This document shows positions 1 through 8,387 of a DNA stretch of 64,000 nt, in pieces. Both the position numbers and the translations under genes were made by a program. Location of the stretch: NCBI RefSeq assembly GCF_036226445.1, contig NZ_CP108474.1:3968001-4032000 (forward strand), in the 5' to 3' direction. Source of the DNA: Streptomyces sp. NBC_01255 (GTDB taxonomy: Bacteria > Actinomycetota > Actinomycetes > Streptomycetales > Streptomycetaceae). Position 1 is the stretch's first letter. Every line of letters starts with the position of its first letter. The notes under the pieces are model-generated. The model did no database searches. It was given only the letters and a program-made list of their open reading frames with translations, and was not told the DNA's origin.

Positions 1-2
1 TC

Positions 3-581
3 GAGACCTCGTCCCGCGTCGACAGCCTGCCGCTCGGCGACGGGCCGGTGGTCGTCGCCACCGCCCTGCCCGCCGCCGCCCGGCTCCTCGGCGACCCGTC
101 GCTGACCTGGGAGAGCGGCCGCACGGTGCTGCTCGACCTGGCGCTGCGGACCCGGAAGGGCGATCCGTTCGTGGTCTCGGACCTGGACGCGCCCGGCTGG
201 ATCGAACGGTTCACGGCGCAGGACCCCTCGCTCGCCCCCGCCGGACAGCAGCTGATCCAGGCCCAGCTGCCCATCGGCCCCGGCGCGTCCAAGGCGGACG
301 GCGTCGCCCATGCCGAGCGGCTCCTCGACCGCGGCTTCCCCGGCTGGCGCGAGCGGACGGTGTGGCGCCGGGAGGCCGTGTCCCAGGGCCGTACGGGTGC
401 GGTGGACCGGCCGGGCACCACCTGGCGCGACCGGCCGGCGGTCGACCGGGGCGACGGCGTGTACCTGGTGGGCGACCAGGTGGCGGCGCCCGGAGTGCTG
501 TCGGAGGTGTCGTTCACGAGCGCGATGGAGGCGGTGTCGCTGGCCGTCCGCACGGAACTGCTTGACCTCAAGCGCGCTTGA
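3..581 (+). CDS. FAD-dependent oxidoreductase, C-terminal part
   Basis: The reading frame is open from the left edge, so the N-terminus with the dinucleotide-binding fold lies outside the window. About 192 residues are visible. Near the end is the pattern GVYLVGDQVAAPGVLSEV followed by SFTSAMEAV. This is the C-terminal FAD-contacting segment (a GD motif followed by a helix) of phytoene-desaturase/amine-oxidase-like flavoproteins. The substrate cannot be told from this half. The next gene starts 70 bp downstream on the same strand and is also a redox enzyme, so co-transcription is possible. The family call is fairly firm and the specific function is unknown. Confidence 0.75.
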   Translation, partial: ETSSRVDSLPLGDGPVVVATALPAAARLLGDPSLTWESGRTVLLDLALRTRKGDPFVVSDLDAPGWIERFTAQDPSLAPAGQQLIQAQLPIGPGASKADGVAHAERLLDRGFPGWRERTVWRREAVSQGRTGAVDRPGTTWRDRPAVDRGDGVYLVGDQVAAPGVLSEVSFTSAMEAVSLAVRTELLDLKRA

Positions 582-651
582 GGTCGGAGGCTCTACCTGT
601 CACCGCGAAAGCACCACGGGAACACACCCGGACGACGACAGGGGAACCGTC

Positions 652-1650
652 ATGCACGCCATCCGCCTCCACGCCTTCGGCCCCGCCGAGAACCTCACGT
701 ACGAGGAGACGACCGACCCCGTACCGGCCCCCGGCCAGGTCCGCATCCGTGTCGCGGCGGCCGGCGTGCACCTCCTCGACACCGCGCTGCGACTCGGCCA
801 CACCGGCCCCTTCCCCGCCCCCGCCGAACTCCCCACGATCCCCGGCCGCGAGGTCGCCGGCACCGTCGACGCACTCGGCGAGGGCACCGACCCGTCCTGG
901 CTCGGCAAGCGGGTCGTCGCCCACCTCGGCATGGTCCCCGGAGGGTACGCGGAGCTGGCCGTCACCGACGCCGCCCGCCTGCACGCCCTGCCCGAGGGCC
1001 TCGGCGAGGCCGAGGCCGTCGCCATGATCGGCACCGGCCGCACGACCCTGGGCATCCTGCAGTTCACGGAACTCGGCCCCGACTCGATCGCGATCGTCCC
1101 GGCGGCCGCGGGCGGCATCGGCACCCTGCTCGTCCAGTACGCGATGAACGCCGGCGCGACCGTCGTCGGCCTCGCCGGCGGCCCCGCGAAGGTCGCGCTC
1201 GTCGAGGCGAACGGCGCCGACCTCGCCGTCGACTACAAGGAGACGGACTGGCCGGAGAAGGTCCGCGCGTACCTCGGCGGGCGCTCCGCGACCGTCGTCT
1301 TCGACTCGGTCGGCGGCGACACCGGCCGCGCCGCCGTCGACCTCCTCGGCAAGGGCGGGCAGCACGTGGTGTTCGGCTGGTCCGGCGCGGGCCTGCACGA
1401 CGGCGAACCGCTGACGTTCACCCCGGAGGAACTCGCGGAGCGGGGCATCACGTCGGACTCCGTCCTCGGCCCCGTCATGATCCAGAAGGCGGGCGGCGAC
1501 GTCCGCAACCTCGAACTCGCCGCCCTCGCCGCCGCGACCGACGGCAGCCTCCGCCCGGCGGTCCACCGCTTCCCGCTGGAGGACGCGGCGAAGGCCCACC
1601 GCGCCCTGGAGACCCGGGGCACGACGGGCAAGGTGGTCCTCATCCCGTAG
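652..1650 (+). CDS. NAD(P)H:quinone oxidoreductase, MDR superfamily, non-zinc
   Basis: A 332-residue medium-chain dehydrogenase/reductase. It has an N-terminal GroES-like domain (IPGREVAGTV at about 63-72) and a Rossmann domain with AAAGGIG at about 151-157. It contains no cysteine, so the catalytic and structural zinc sites of alcohol dehydrogenases are absent. That places it with quinone oxidoreductase/enoyl-reductase types using NADPH. The ATG at 652 is chosen because it follows an AGGGGAACC stretch and gives the normal family length; the open frame extends far upstream over the previous gene. Substrate unknown. Confidence 0.88.
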   Translation: MHAIRLHAFGPAENLTYEETTDPVPAPGQVRIRVAAAGVHLLDTALRLGHTGPFPAPAELPTIPGREVAGTVDALGEGTDPSWLGKRVVAHLGMVPGGYAELAVTDAARLHALPEGLGEAEAVAMIGTGRTTLGILQFTELGPDSIAIVPAAAGGIGTLLVQYAMNAGATVVGLAGGPAKVALVEANGADLAVDYKETDWPEKVRAYLGGRSATVVFDSVGGDTGRAAVDLLGKGGQHVVFGWSGAGLHDGEPLTFTPEELAERGITSDSVLGPVMIQKAGGDVRNLELAALAAATDGSLRPAVHRFPLEDAAKAHRALETRGTTGKVVLIP

Positions 1651-1668
1651 GAAGCACGGATCACCGAC

Positions 1669-1998
1669 TCAGACGCCGATGACGTCCCACGAATGCGCCT
1701 TGAACTCCTTCTGGAAGTCGGCGTGGTCCTCCCACATCCGGGCGGCGGAACGCAGCACGTCCCAGTTGTGCTCAAGGGCCTGGTCCACGACGGGCCGCAG
1801 TTCGGGGGCCGACTCCCGCTTCTCCACGAGGCCCTTGACCGCCGAGGCGGCCTGCACGGTGTAGCGCAGGGCGCGCAGGGCCCGGGACGTGTCGTCCATC
1901 CCGAACCCGTGGTCCTTCCCGTTCGCGGGGTCGAAGAGGGGCGTCAGGCGCGCCTCGATGAAGTCGGTGATCCGCTGAAACCGCTGCTCGATATCCAT
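1669..1998 (-). CDS. Small helical protein of unknown function
   Basis: A 109-residue protein I do not recognise. It begins MDIEQRFQRITDFIEARL and is predicted largely helical, with many charged residues and tryptophans near the C-terminus (NWDVLR, MWEDHADFQ). It has no signal peptide, membrane segment or cysteine. It is convergent with the quinone oxidoreductase. It lies 21 bp downstream of the GNAT gene on the same strand, so the two may share a transcript. The rather even amino-acid use and clean start suggest a real gene. Confidence 0.65.
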   Translation of the reverse strand: MDIEQRFQRITDFIEARLTPLFDPANGKDHGFGMDDTSRALRALRYTVQAASAVKGLVEKRESAPELRPVVDQALEHNWDVLRSAARMWEDHADFQKEFKAHSWDVIGV

Positions 1999-2019
1999 GC
2001 CCCCTTCCTACAGCACGTC

Positions 2020-2508
2020 CTACAGCACTCCCGCCCCACCACCGCCGAGCTCCGCCAGCGCCCCGTCCGTGAGGCGGTAGACCGTCCACTCGTCCTGCGG
2101 GCGGGCGCCCAGGGACTCGTAGAAGTCGATCGACGGCTTGTTCCAGTTCAGGACGGACCACTCCAGGCGCTCGTAGCCGCGGTCCACGCAGATCCGGGCC
2201 AGCTCGCTCAGCAGGGCCTTGCCGTGGCCGCCGCCGCGCACCTCCGGACGGACGTACAGGTCCTCCAGGTAGATGCCGTGGACACCGCGCCAGGTCGAGA
2301 AGTTGAGGAACCAGAGCGCGAAGCCGGCGACCTCGCCGGACTCCGTCTCCGCGATGTGGGCGAAGGCGGCGGGGCGGTCGCCGAAGAGGGCCTCGTGGAG
2401 CTGCTCAGGGGTCGTACGGACCTCGTGGAGGGCCTTCTCGTACTCCGCGAGGTCGCGGATCATGGCGAAGACGACGGGGACATCGGCGGGCGTGGCGGTA
2501 CGGATCAT
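2020..2508 (-). CDS. GNAT N-acetyltransferase, diamine (SAT)-like
   Basis: A 162-residue acetyltransferase. The core VRPEVRGGGHGKALL at about 95-109 is the acetyl-CoA pyrophosphate-binding motif A (R/Q-x-x-G-x-G/A). The preceding stretch ALWFLNFSTWRGVHGIYLED closely resembles spermidine/spermine N1-acetyltransferases. The C-terminus has NKPSIDFYESLGA, the usual motif B helix. Likely role: acetylation of a polyamine or other primary amine using acetyl-CoA in the cytosol. The ATG follows a CAGGCT box by only a few bases and no ribosome site is visible, so the mRNA may be leaderless. Confidence 0.85.
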   Translation of the reverse strand: MIRTATPADVPVVFAMIRDLAEYEKALHEVRTTPEQLHEALFGDRPAAFAHIAETESGEVAGFALWFLNFSTWRGVHGIYLEDLYVRPEVRGGGHGKALLSELARICVDRGYERLEWSVLNWNKPSIDFYESLGARPQDEWTVYRLTDGALAELGGGGAGVL

Positions 2509-2527
2509 GGGACCAGCCTGCCCCGGA

Positions 2528-3421
2528 TCACGCCCTCCTGGCCAGCAGGATTCGCGCGAGCGCCACCTGTTCCTCGTCCAGGCCGGGCTCTCCGTCCTCG
2601 ATGTCCCAGAGCCCGTTCTGCAGGACCCGGCCGAGCGTCCACGCCACCGCCCGCCGCCGGTCGCCGACGACCTCGGCCAGCAGGTCGAACCGCCACAGCA
2701 TCTCGTCCGGATCGGGATCGAACCGGTCCGTCAGAGCGGGCAGCAGATCGAACCCCGGATCCCCGGCGAGCGGCTTGGGGTCGATGGCCAGCCAGGGCTC
2801 CCGCTCGGCCGCGAGCACGTTGTCCAGGTGGAGGTCCCAGTGGAGCAGCCGGTCCCCCGGCTCGCCCGCCACGTCCCGTACGGCCGCCGCGCAGTCCCGC
2901 AGGACGGCGGCGTCGGCCGCGTCGAGCCGTGCGGCCGCGTCCGGTACGTCGGCGAGCATCCCGGCGGCGATGTCGCCGAGGGTCCGCAGCCCCGCCGGCG
3001 CCGGAACGGCCACGAGCCGGGCGAGCAGCGCCGCCACGATCCGCAGCGCCTCCCTGGTGTCGGCGACCGAGGACAGCGGCCGGGCGGCGTCGAGCCACTC
3101 CAGGAGCATGGTCCCGGTCCCGGCGTCGTGATCGAGCAGCCGCACCACACCGGCCCCGTCCCAGACCCGCAGCCCGACCGGCTCCCCCTCGGTCTCGTCG
3201 TCGAGGATCTGCATCTTCAGCGCGGCGCGGGTGCCGTCCGCGACCCGCTCCACCGGCAGCACCAGCGAGGCCACCCCGTACATGGAGGGTCCGGTGACCC
3301 GCAGCCCCCAGCGGCCGAGGAACTCCTCGGCCCGCGCGGGCAGCCCGGCGACGAACGCCCGCCCCGCCTCACCGTTGTACTTGGCCTGCGAGCGCGCGAG
3401 TTCCTCGGGTACGTGAATCAC
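2528..3421 (-). CDS. Aminoglycoside 6-phosphotransferase-like kinase, APH(6) family
   Basis: A 297-residue kinase-like protein with the APH catalytic loop HWDLHLDN at about 194-201 (D196 as base, N201 as metal ligand) and the second metal motif IDPKPLAGDPGFDLL at about 213-227. This layout matches streptomycin 6-phosphotransferases (StrA/AphD/APH(6)) and related hydroxyurea-type kinases. It could inactivate streptomycin or phosphorylate an unrelated small molecule; no streptomycin cluster is nearby. The start is GTG at 3421 with a TAGTCT box 12 bp upstream and no ribosome site, suggesting a leaderless mRNA. A 19-bp perfect palindrome covers the start codon. Confidence 0.83.
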   Translation of the reverse strand: MIHVPEELARSQAKYNGEAGRAFVAGLPARAEEFLGRWGLRVTGPSMYGVASLVLPVERVADGTRAALKMQILDDETEGEPVGLRVWDGAGVVRLLDHDAGTGTMLLEWLDAARPLSSVADTREALRIVAALLARLVAVPAPAGLRTLGDIAAGMLADVPDAAARLDAADAAVLRDCAAAVRDVAGEPGDRLLHWDLHLDNVLAAEREPWLAIDPKPLAGDPGFDLLPALTDRFDPDPDEMLWRFDLLAEVVGDRRRAVAWTLGRVLQNGLWDIEDGEPGLDEEQVALARILLARRA

Positions 3422-3426
3422 GTACC
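3408..3426. promoter_or_regulatory. Perfect 19-bp palindrome over the APH start codon
   Basis: GGTACGTGA and TCACGTACC flank a single central A. The dyad includes the GTG start and lies at the expected transcription start of the minus-strand kinase gene, so a bound repressor there would block initiation. It also encodes Val-Ile-His-Val-Pro, so it could be coincidental. Confidence 0.4.
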
Positions 3427-3430
3427 GAGA

Positions 3431-3550
3431 CTAGACACCGGCGTCGCGCAGCGCCTTCGAGAATGCGCCGGCGCCGTAGAGGGCGCCTCCACCGGGCAGC
3501 ACGCCCCCGTCGACGAGCACGGTCGGCGTACCGCCGCCGAAAGACCCGTA
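3431..3550 (-). pseudogene. C-terminal remnant of a DsbA-like thiol oxidoreductase
   Basis: Read on the minus strand, the end of this frame gives GTPTVLVDGG followed by a short loop and AFSKALRDAG, then a stop at 3431. This is the cis-Pro strand (G-TPT) and last helix of the thioredoxin fold as found at the C-terminus of DsbA/thioredoxin_4 proteins. The CxxC part is missing, and the upstream sequence is the promoter and start of the next plus-strand gene. It is best read as a truncated relic. The match is short, so confidence is moderate. Confidence 0.45.
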
Positions 3551-3617
3551 TCCACAGGCCCAAGGCCCCGGGTAACGTCCCGCCCACGCACCCGGCAGAC
3601 GGACTGAGGAACGACAC

Positions 3618-5009
3618 ATGAGTACGGTCAACGGCGGCATCTCGTTCTGGTACGGGCAAGAGGGCGCCCCCGCCCCCCGCGAGCCGCTCCCCGGCGACAC
3701 CACGGCCGACGTCTGCATCGTCGGCGGCGGCTACACGGGCCTGTGGACGGCCTACTACCTGAAGAAGGCCGTCCCGTTCCTCAACATCACGGTCCTCGAA
3801 GCCAAGTTCTGCGGCTACGGCGCCTCCGGACGCAACGGCGGCTGGCTCTACAACGGCATCGCGGGCCGCGCCCGCTACGCCAAGCTCCACGGCCACGAGG
3901 CCGCCGTCCGCCTCCAACAGGCCATGAACGCCACGGTCGACGAGGTCCTGGACATCTGCGAGACGGAGAAGATCGAGGCGGACCAGCACCGCGGAGGAGT
4001 GCTCGAAGTAGCCGTTTCCCCGGCGCAACTGGCCCGTCTGAAGGAGTTCCACGCGACCGAGGCCGCCTTCGGCGAGAGGGACCGCGAGCTCTACGGCGCC
4101 CGCGAGACGGCCGACCGGATCCGCGTCACCGGCGCCGTCGGCTCGTCCTGGACACCGCACGGCGCCCGTCTGCACCCGGTGAAGCTGGTCAAGGGCCTGG
4201 CGGAGGCCGTGGAGTCCCTCGGCGTGACGATCCACGAGTCGACGCCGGTCACGGAGATCAAGCCGAAGCACGCGATCACCCCGTACGGCACGGTCCGCGC
4301 CCCGTACGTCCTGCGCTGCACGGAGGGCTTCACGGCCTCCCTCGCCGGGCAGCGCCGCACCTGGCTGCCGATGAACTCGTCGATGATCGCCACCGAGCCC
4401 CTCACGGACGCCCAGTGGGAGTCCATCGGCTGGGAGGGCCGCGAGACCCTCGGCGACATGGCGCACGCCTACATGTACGCGCAGCGCACGGCGGACGGCC
4501 GCATCGCGCTGGGCGGCCGGGGAGTCCCGTACCGCTACGGCTCGAAGACGGACAACGACGGCCGCACGCAGCCGCAGACGATCGAGGCCCTCCGCGACAT
4601 CCTGGTCCGCTTCTTCCCGCAGCTCGCCGGCATCGGCGTCGACCACGCCTGGTCGGGCGTCCTCGGCGTCCCCCGCGACTGGTGCGCGACGGTCACGCTC
4701 GACCGCTCGACGGGCCTGGGCTGGGCGGGCGGGTACGTGGGCTCCGGCGTCGCCACCGCGAACCTGGCGGCCCGTACCCTCCGCGACCTGATCCAGCAGG
4801 ACTCGGGCCAGTCGGGCCCCACGGACCTCACCGCACTGCCCTGGGTGAACCACAAGGTGCGCAAGTGGGAACCGGAGCCGCTGCGCTGGCTCGCGGTCCA
4901 GGCGATGTACGCGGCGTTCCGGGGTGCGGACCGCCGCGAACTGACGGGCCACAGCGCGGAGACGGACCGGGTGGCGGTCCTGGCGGACAAGGTGACGGGC
5001 CGCCACTGA
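3618..5009 (+). CDS. FAD-dependent amine/amino-acid oxidase (DAO family)
   Basis: A 463-residue flavoprotein. VCIVGGGYTGLWTAYYL at about 33-49 is the GxGxxG FAD-binding motif. GASGRNGGWL follows at about 71-80, a typical DadA/PuuB-like signature. The C-terminal GYVGSGVATANLAARTL is the second FAD contact. Close relatives include gamma-glutamylputrescine oxidase and glycine/D-amino-acid oxidases. It probably oxidises a secondary or primary amine to an imine with release of H2O2. The ATG at 3618 is preceded by GAGGAACGAC. It is convergent with the TerD-fusion gene; no partner enzyme is adjacent, so the substrate is unknown. Confidence 0.86.
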   Translation: MSTVNGGISFWYGQEGAPAPREPLPGDTTADVCIVGGGYTGLWTAYYLKKAVPFLNITVLEAKFCGYGASGRNGGWLYNGIAGRARYAKLHGHEAAVRLQQAMNATVDEVLDICETEKIEADQHRGGVLEVAVSPAQLARLKEFHATEAAFGERDRELYGARETADRIRVTGAVGSSWTPHGARLHPVKLVKGLAEAVESLGVTIHESTPVTEIKPKHAITPYGTVRAPYVLRCTEGFTASLAGQRRTWLPMNSSMIATEPLTDAQWESIGWEGRETLGDMAHAYMYAQRTADGRIALGGRGVPYRYGSKTDNDGRTQPQTIEALRDILVRFFPQLAGIGVDHAWSGVLGVPRDWCATVTLDRSTGLGWAGGYVGSGVATANLAARTLRDLIQQDSGQSGPTDLTALPWVNHKVRKWEPEPLRWLAVQAMYAAFRGADRRELTGHSAETDRVAVLADKVTGRH

Positions 5010-5088
5010 AGGACGGGCGGCCCGGAACCAAGACCTGGGCAAAGGCCGCCCCGTAACCCTCCCACTCCCCCTCCCCCTCCTCCTCCCC

Positions 5089-7143
5089 TCACTCCACTTG
5101 AATGCCGAAGTCCCCCACCAACTCCTCAAGGCCGCCCCGGTACCCCTTCCCGCCGAGGACGAAGTCCCAGTTGCCGCCGGCGCGCCGCCGGAACGACCCG
5201 AGGACGAGGGCGGTCTCGCCGGGCCGCCCGTCGGACACCTCAAGGCGGTCGAGCTCGCCGCCGGAGTCGTCCCGCAGCCGGATCCCCGCGTCGGTGAAGG
5301 CGCCCAGGTCGGCGTCGGGATTGACCTCCGGGTCCACGGCGGCCACCAGGACGAGCCGGTCGGCGCGGGCGGGGAGCGCGTCGAAGCCGACTCGTACGGC
5401 GGCGCGGTCGCCGGGGGCGGCGGCGACCATGGCCACCGAACCATCGGGTGTGGCGGGGTTGTTGAAGAAGACGAACCACTCGTCGCCGAGGACCTGGTTG
5501 CCGGAGCAGACCAAGGCACACACATCAAGAGCGGTGGACCCCGACCACACCATGCCGAGCAGATTGAAGTCGTCGTCGGCCTCGGCGGGCGCGGTCACGG
5601 CGACCTCGACGGGAGCCGGAGTGGTCGTCCCACCCCCCAGCCGCCCGCGCAGCCCGTGCTGATGGAGCAGGTCGACGAGCTCAGTACCCGAAATCAGTGT
5701 GAGCGGCTTCCCGTTGGCGAAGGCATAGGACCCCGGCCCGAACTTCGAGGTCGTGACGAGCACGCCCTTGTTCGCACCGGCGTCCTGCACGGTCCCGTAC
5801 AGATCGCGGACGGCGGTCGGCGGGACGGTGTTCCGGTACCGCTTGACCTGCACGACGATCGAGCCGCCGCTGATCGGATCGGAATCCAGCGCCTCGACGT
5901 CGACGCCGCCGTCGTTGGAGCGGCGCGTGGTGACGGCCTGAAGCCCCCGAGCACGGAACAGTTCGGCCACAAGCCCCTCGAAGGCGATCGGATCCATGAC
6001 GAGGAGATCGGGCTCGTCCCCGTCCCCCTGCACCACGACGTCCGAACCGACCTGCTCGGGCGTGCGCAGCGGGGCCACGGCGACCCGCTCCTCGGGCTTG
6101 GCGGACAGCCGCCCGCCGAGGGCCCCGGTCAGGCACTCCACGGCCCCGACGAGCTCCAGGTTCAAGCGGTCGAAGTCGCGCCGTCCCACGACGAGGGAAG
6201 CGACGCACACGCGCCCGGCGAGCCCGGTGGCGGGATCGACACCGCTCACGTACCCGTTGAGGGCGACGCTCTCGAGCACCCCGCTCCGATCGGCGACGAA
6301 CAACTCCCGCACGGCGAGGAGCACGCTCTGCGCGAGCACGTCCCGATAGAGGGCGCGCCGCTGAGTAACGGGCCGAGGCACCTCCTTGTCCTCATCCGGG
6401 CCCGGCAAGTACTTAATCCCCTTGGCGGCGGGCACGACCTCGTACGCGGGCAGGTCCCAGTCGAGGACGAACGTGCGCCCGACAGGGTCGTAGGCGGCGG
6501 CGACCTCGCGCGGAAACCCCTCAGGCCAGGCGGCGGAGGCAAAAAGCACGGCCGAAAAGAACTCGACGACGGTCTCCGGCTCCCCCACTCGCAAGGCGTC
6601 GGCGGTCCCGGCGAGCCCGACGTTATGCGCGCGGACCTCCTCGATCCGCGCCGCGGCCCAGGAGTCGTACGCCTGCCGATACGCGGCCAACTGCTCCAGG
6701 CGCCGCGCCTCGGCGGCCTGTGCCGCGTACCAGTCGCGCTCGAACCGCGCCCGACCGCCGGGCTCCTGGTAGTGCCGCTGGTCCGGCATGGCCACGGGCT
6801 CGCCCAACGCCCCGGGCGCGAACGGCTGCACGACCTCACTCCGCCGCAACCCCTCCACACCAAAAACGGGAGCCCGGCATCCGGAGACAAGCAGCCCCTG
6901 AAGCTGGGCGACCCGCGCGTCCAACTCCTGCGTCCGGCGCAGAGCGTCCTCGTCCCGATGCCGCCGATACGCGGCGCGCTGCTCCTTCTGCATCCGGGCG
7001 ACATCCCGCTCGTACGCCCGCTGCGCCCCCTCCGCCTCCCTGCGCTGACGCAGCACGGCCTGCTGCTGCCCCTCGCGCTCCCTCTGCGCAATCCGCTGCT
7101 GCTCGGCCCAGACCCCGATCAGCCCACCGGAACGCCGCCCCAT
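5089..7143 (-). CDS. Coiled-coil / Mrr-type nuclease / TerD fusion protein
   Basis: A 684-residue multidomain protein. Residues about 10-100 form a Glu/Gln/Arg-rich coiled coil. A central domain (about 225-350) is not recognised. Residues about 382-500 are an Mrr-like restriction endonuclease fold, with FEGLVAELF, the DGGVDVEAL aspartate and the QVKRY motif (D...QxK). Residues about 526-684 are a TerD-type domain ending NWDFVLGGKGY. Mrr nucleases cut modified DNA; TerD proteins act in tellurite and stress response and bind calcium. The combination suggests a stress- or phage-linked DNA-processing role, which is inference. ATG 7143 is chosen (GGAGGGG upstream) over a start 48 bp further upstream. 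No methyltransferase lies beside it. Confidence 0.85.
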   Translation of the reverse strand: MGRRSGGLIGVWAEQQRIAQREREGQQQAVLRQRREAEGAQRAYERDVARMQKEQRAAYRRHRDEDALRRTQELDARVAQLQGLLVSGCRAPVFGVEGLRRSEVVQPFAPGALGEPVAMPDQRHYQEPGGRARFERDWYAAQAAEARRLEQLAAYRQAYDSWAAARIEEVRAHNVGLAGTADALRVGEPETVVEFFSAVLFASAAWPEGFPREVAAAYDPVGRTFVLDWDLPAYEVVPAAKGIKYLPGPDEDKEVPRPVTQRRALYRDVLAQSVLLAVRELFVADRSGVLESVALNGYVSGVDPATGLAGRVCVASLVVGRRDFDRLNLELVGAVECLTGALGGRLSAKPEERVAVAPLRTPEQVGSDVVVQGDGDEPDLLVMDPIAFEGLVAELFRARGLQAVTTRRSNDGGVDVEALDSDPISGGSIVVQVKRYRNTVPPTAVRDLYGTVQDAGANKGVLVTTSKFGPGSYAFANGKPLTLISGTELVDLLHQHGLRGRLGGGTTTPAPVEVAVTAPAEADDDFNLLGMVWSGSTALDVCALVCSGNQVLGDEWFVFFNNPATPDGSVAMVAAAPGDRAAVRVGFDALPARADRLVLVAAVDPEVNPDADLGAFTDAGIRLRDDSGGELDRLEVSDGRPGETALVLGSFRRRAGGNWDFVLGGKGYRGGLEELVGDFGIQVE

Positions 7144-7295
7144 CCGCACACCCCTCCCCGAACGCCACCTGTACGCCCCCGTAACGCACAAGTGTCCCGG
7201 ACGAGCCCGACCGGGAACACAGGAACACCGCAGCCGCTACGGTCCCGGGTCGGAACCTGAACGCCCCGGCCGCAGGCGCCGCCGGCATCGGGCCA

Positions 7296-7553
7296 CTAGG
7301 CCGCGTGACAGTCCGTCAGGTAGTCGAGCCCGGGATCAGGCGGACCACATTGCAGGATCGCGTCCACCGCCGGCCACAGCTCGACGGGTACGGCGTAGCA
7401 GAGGAACATCCAGGGGTCGTCCGCATCCGGCTCGATCACTTCCCGAAGCCGCAGAATCTGATCGCGGCTGATGGGAAACTCGGTACGCAGGAATTCGTCC
7501 ACCTTGCTGAACCCCTGCAACGACCAGACGACCCCGGGCTCCTCTGAAGGCAT
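7296..7553 (-). CDS. Small acidic protein of unknown function
   Basis: An 85-residue protein from the internal ATG at 7553 (MPSEEPGVVWSLQGF); a longer frame of 104 residues is possible. It is acidic, with DADDPWMFLCYAV in the middle and a C-terminal cysteine pair spaced through CGPPDPGLDYLTDC. I do not recognise it. It is divergent from the SUKH gene 80 bp away, and such small proteins are common beside polymorphic-toxin immunity genes. That context is the only hint, and no toxin is present. Confidence 0.6.
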   Translation of the reverse strand: MPSEEPGVVWSLQGFSKVDEFLRTEFPISRDQILRLREVIEPDADDPWMFLCYAVPVELWPAVDAILQCGPPDPGLDYLTDCHAA

Positions 7554-7633
7554 CCACCGATCGTATCGCCGCGTGGGGGTGCATAGGTCAACGTCCCCTG
7601 CCGGTGTCATAGGCGCCTGCCAGGATCACGCAC

Positions 7634-8188
7634 ATGACAGCCGGAGAAGATCTCGTTCCCCGCGTGGCGGCGAAGGCCAGGGCCACTTCCACGACGTTGC
7701 CTCCCGCCGCCAGTGCCGAGGAGATCGCCTCGGCAGAGGCAGTTCTCGGCTTCGCACTCCCGCCTCTGCTGGCGAGCCTGTACCGGGAGGTGGCCAACGG
7801 TGGCTACGGACCCGAGTATCAGCTCCTTCCGCTGGTCGGAGCAGGACGCACGGTGCTGAGCGAGTACCAGTCCGAACGATCCGGTTCAGCTCAGGGAGAG
7901 ACACCGTTCTGGCCGGCGGGCGTGCTGCCGATCCTCGACTGGGGCTGCGCCATGTACGCCGCGGTGGACTGCCGCAGCGAGACCGCCACGGTCCTCCTCT
8001 TCGAGCCGAACGCCATGACGGACGACGGAGCCGCCGCCTGGTTCGTCGACGCCGGGAGTCTGGCCGAATGGCTCGAAACCTGGCTTGCCGGAACAGGGTG
8101 GTACCGGGAGGACGCCTATGAGAACACAGATGAAGAACCGGAGGACATGCCACCGTGGGAGCTCGCCGCTTCCCGGATCGCGGAGTGA
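7634..8188 (+). CDS. SMI1/KNR4 (SUKH) family protein
   Basis: A 184-residue protein with the SUKH-superfamily pattern: ASAEEIASAEAVLGFALPPLLASLYREVANGG-type N-terminal half at about 30-60, then a strand with WGCAMYAAVDC and an acidic C-terminus. SUKH proteins in bacteria mostly act as immunity proteins against polymorphic toxins. In Streptomyces many stand alone, as here, with no toxin gene alongside. The ATG at 7634 has no good ribosome site. A TAGGCG-like box lies upstream. The family call is good; any partner is unknown. Confidence 0.8.
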   Translation: MTAGEDLVPRVAAKARATSTTLPPAASAEEIASAEAVLGFALPPLLASLYREVANGGYGPEYQLLPLVGAGRTVLSEYQSERSGSAQGETPFWPAGVLPILDWGCAMYAAVDCRSETATVLLFEPNAMTDDGAAAWFVDAGSLAEWLETWLAGTGWYREDAYENTDEEPEDMPPWELAASRIAE

Positions 8189-8387
8189 ACGAACCGCGGG
8201 ATGAACTCGCTGAGCTCCATGAAGCGGCTCCTCACCCGACGGCAACCCAGCCCGACCGCCCCTGACCTCCACCTGGTGAGAGGTCCTGCACGGTGCCGCG
8301 TGATCCAGACAAGAGCGGGCTGTGCCGGACCGTGCACTCACGCATCGCTCACGCACAATCGATGAATACGCCTGAGGGTTCGAGTGA

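Noticed and set aside
1693..3297. Long plus-strand frame opposite the GNAT and kinase genes
   Set aside because: Its composition is Arg/Pro/Gly-rich with no domain, and it mirrors third-position GC bias of the real minus-strand genes.
3369..5528. 719-codon minus-strand frame
   Set aside because: It is antisense to the DAO oxidoreductase and runs into the TerD gene in another frame; no family features.
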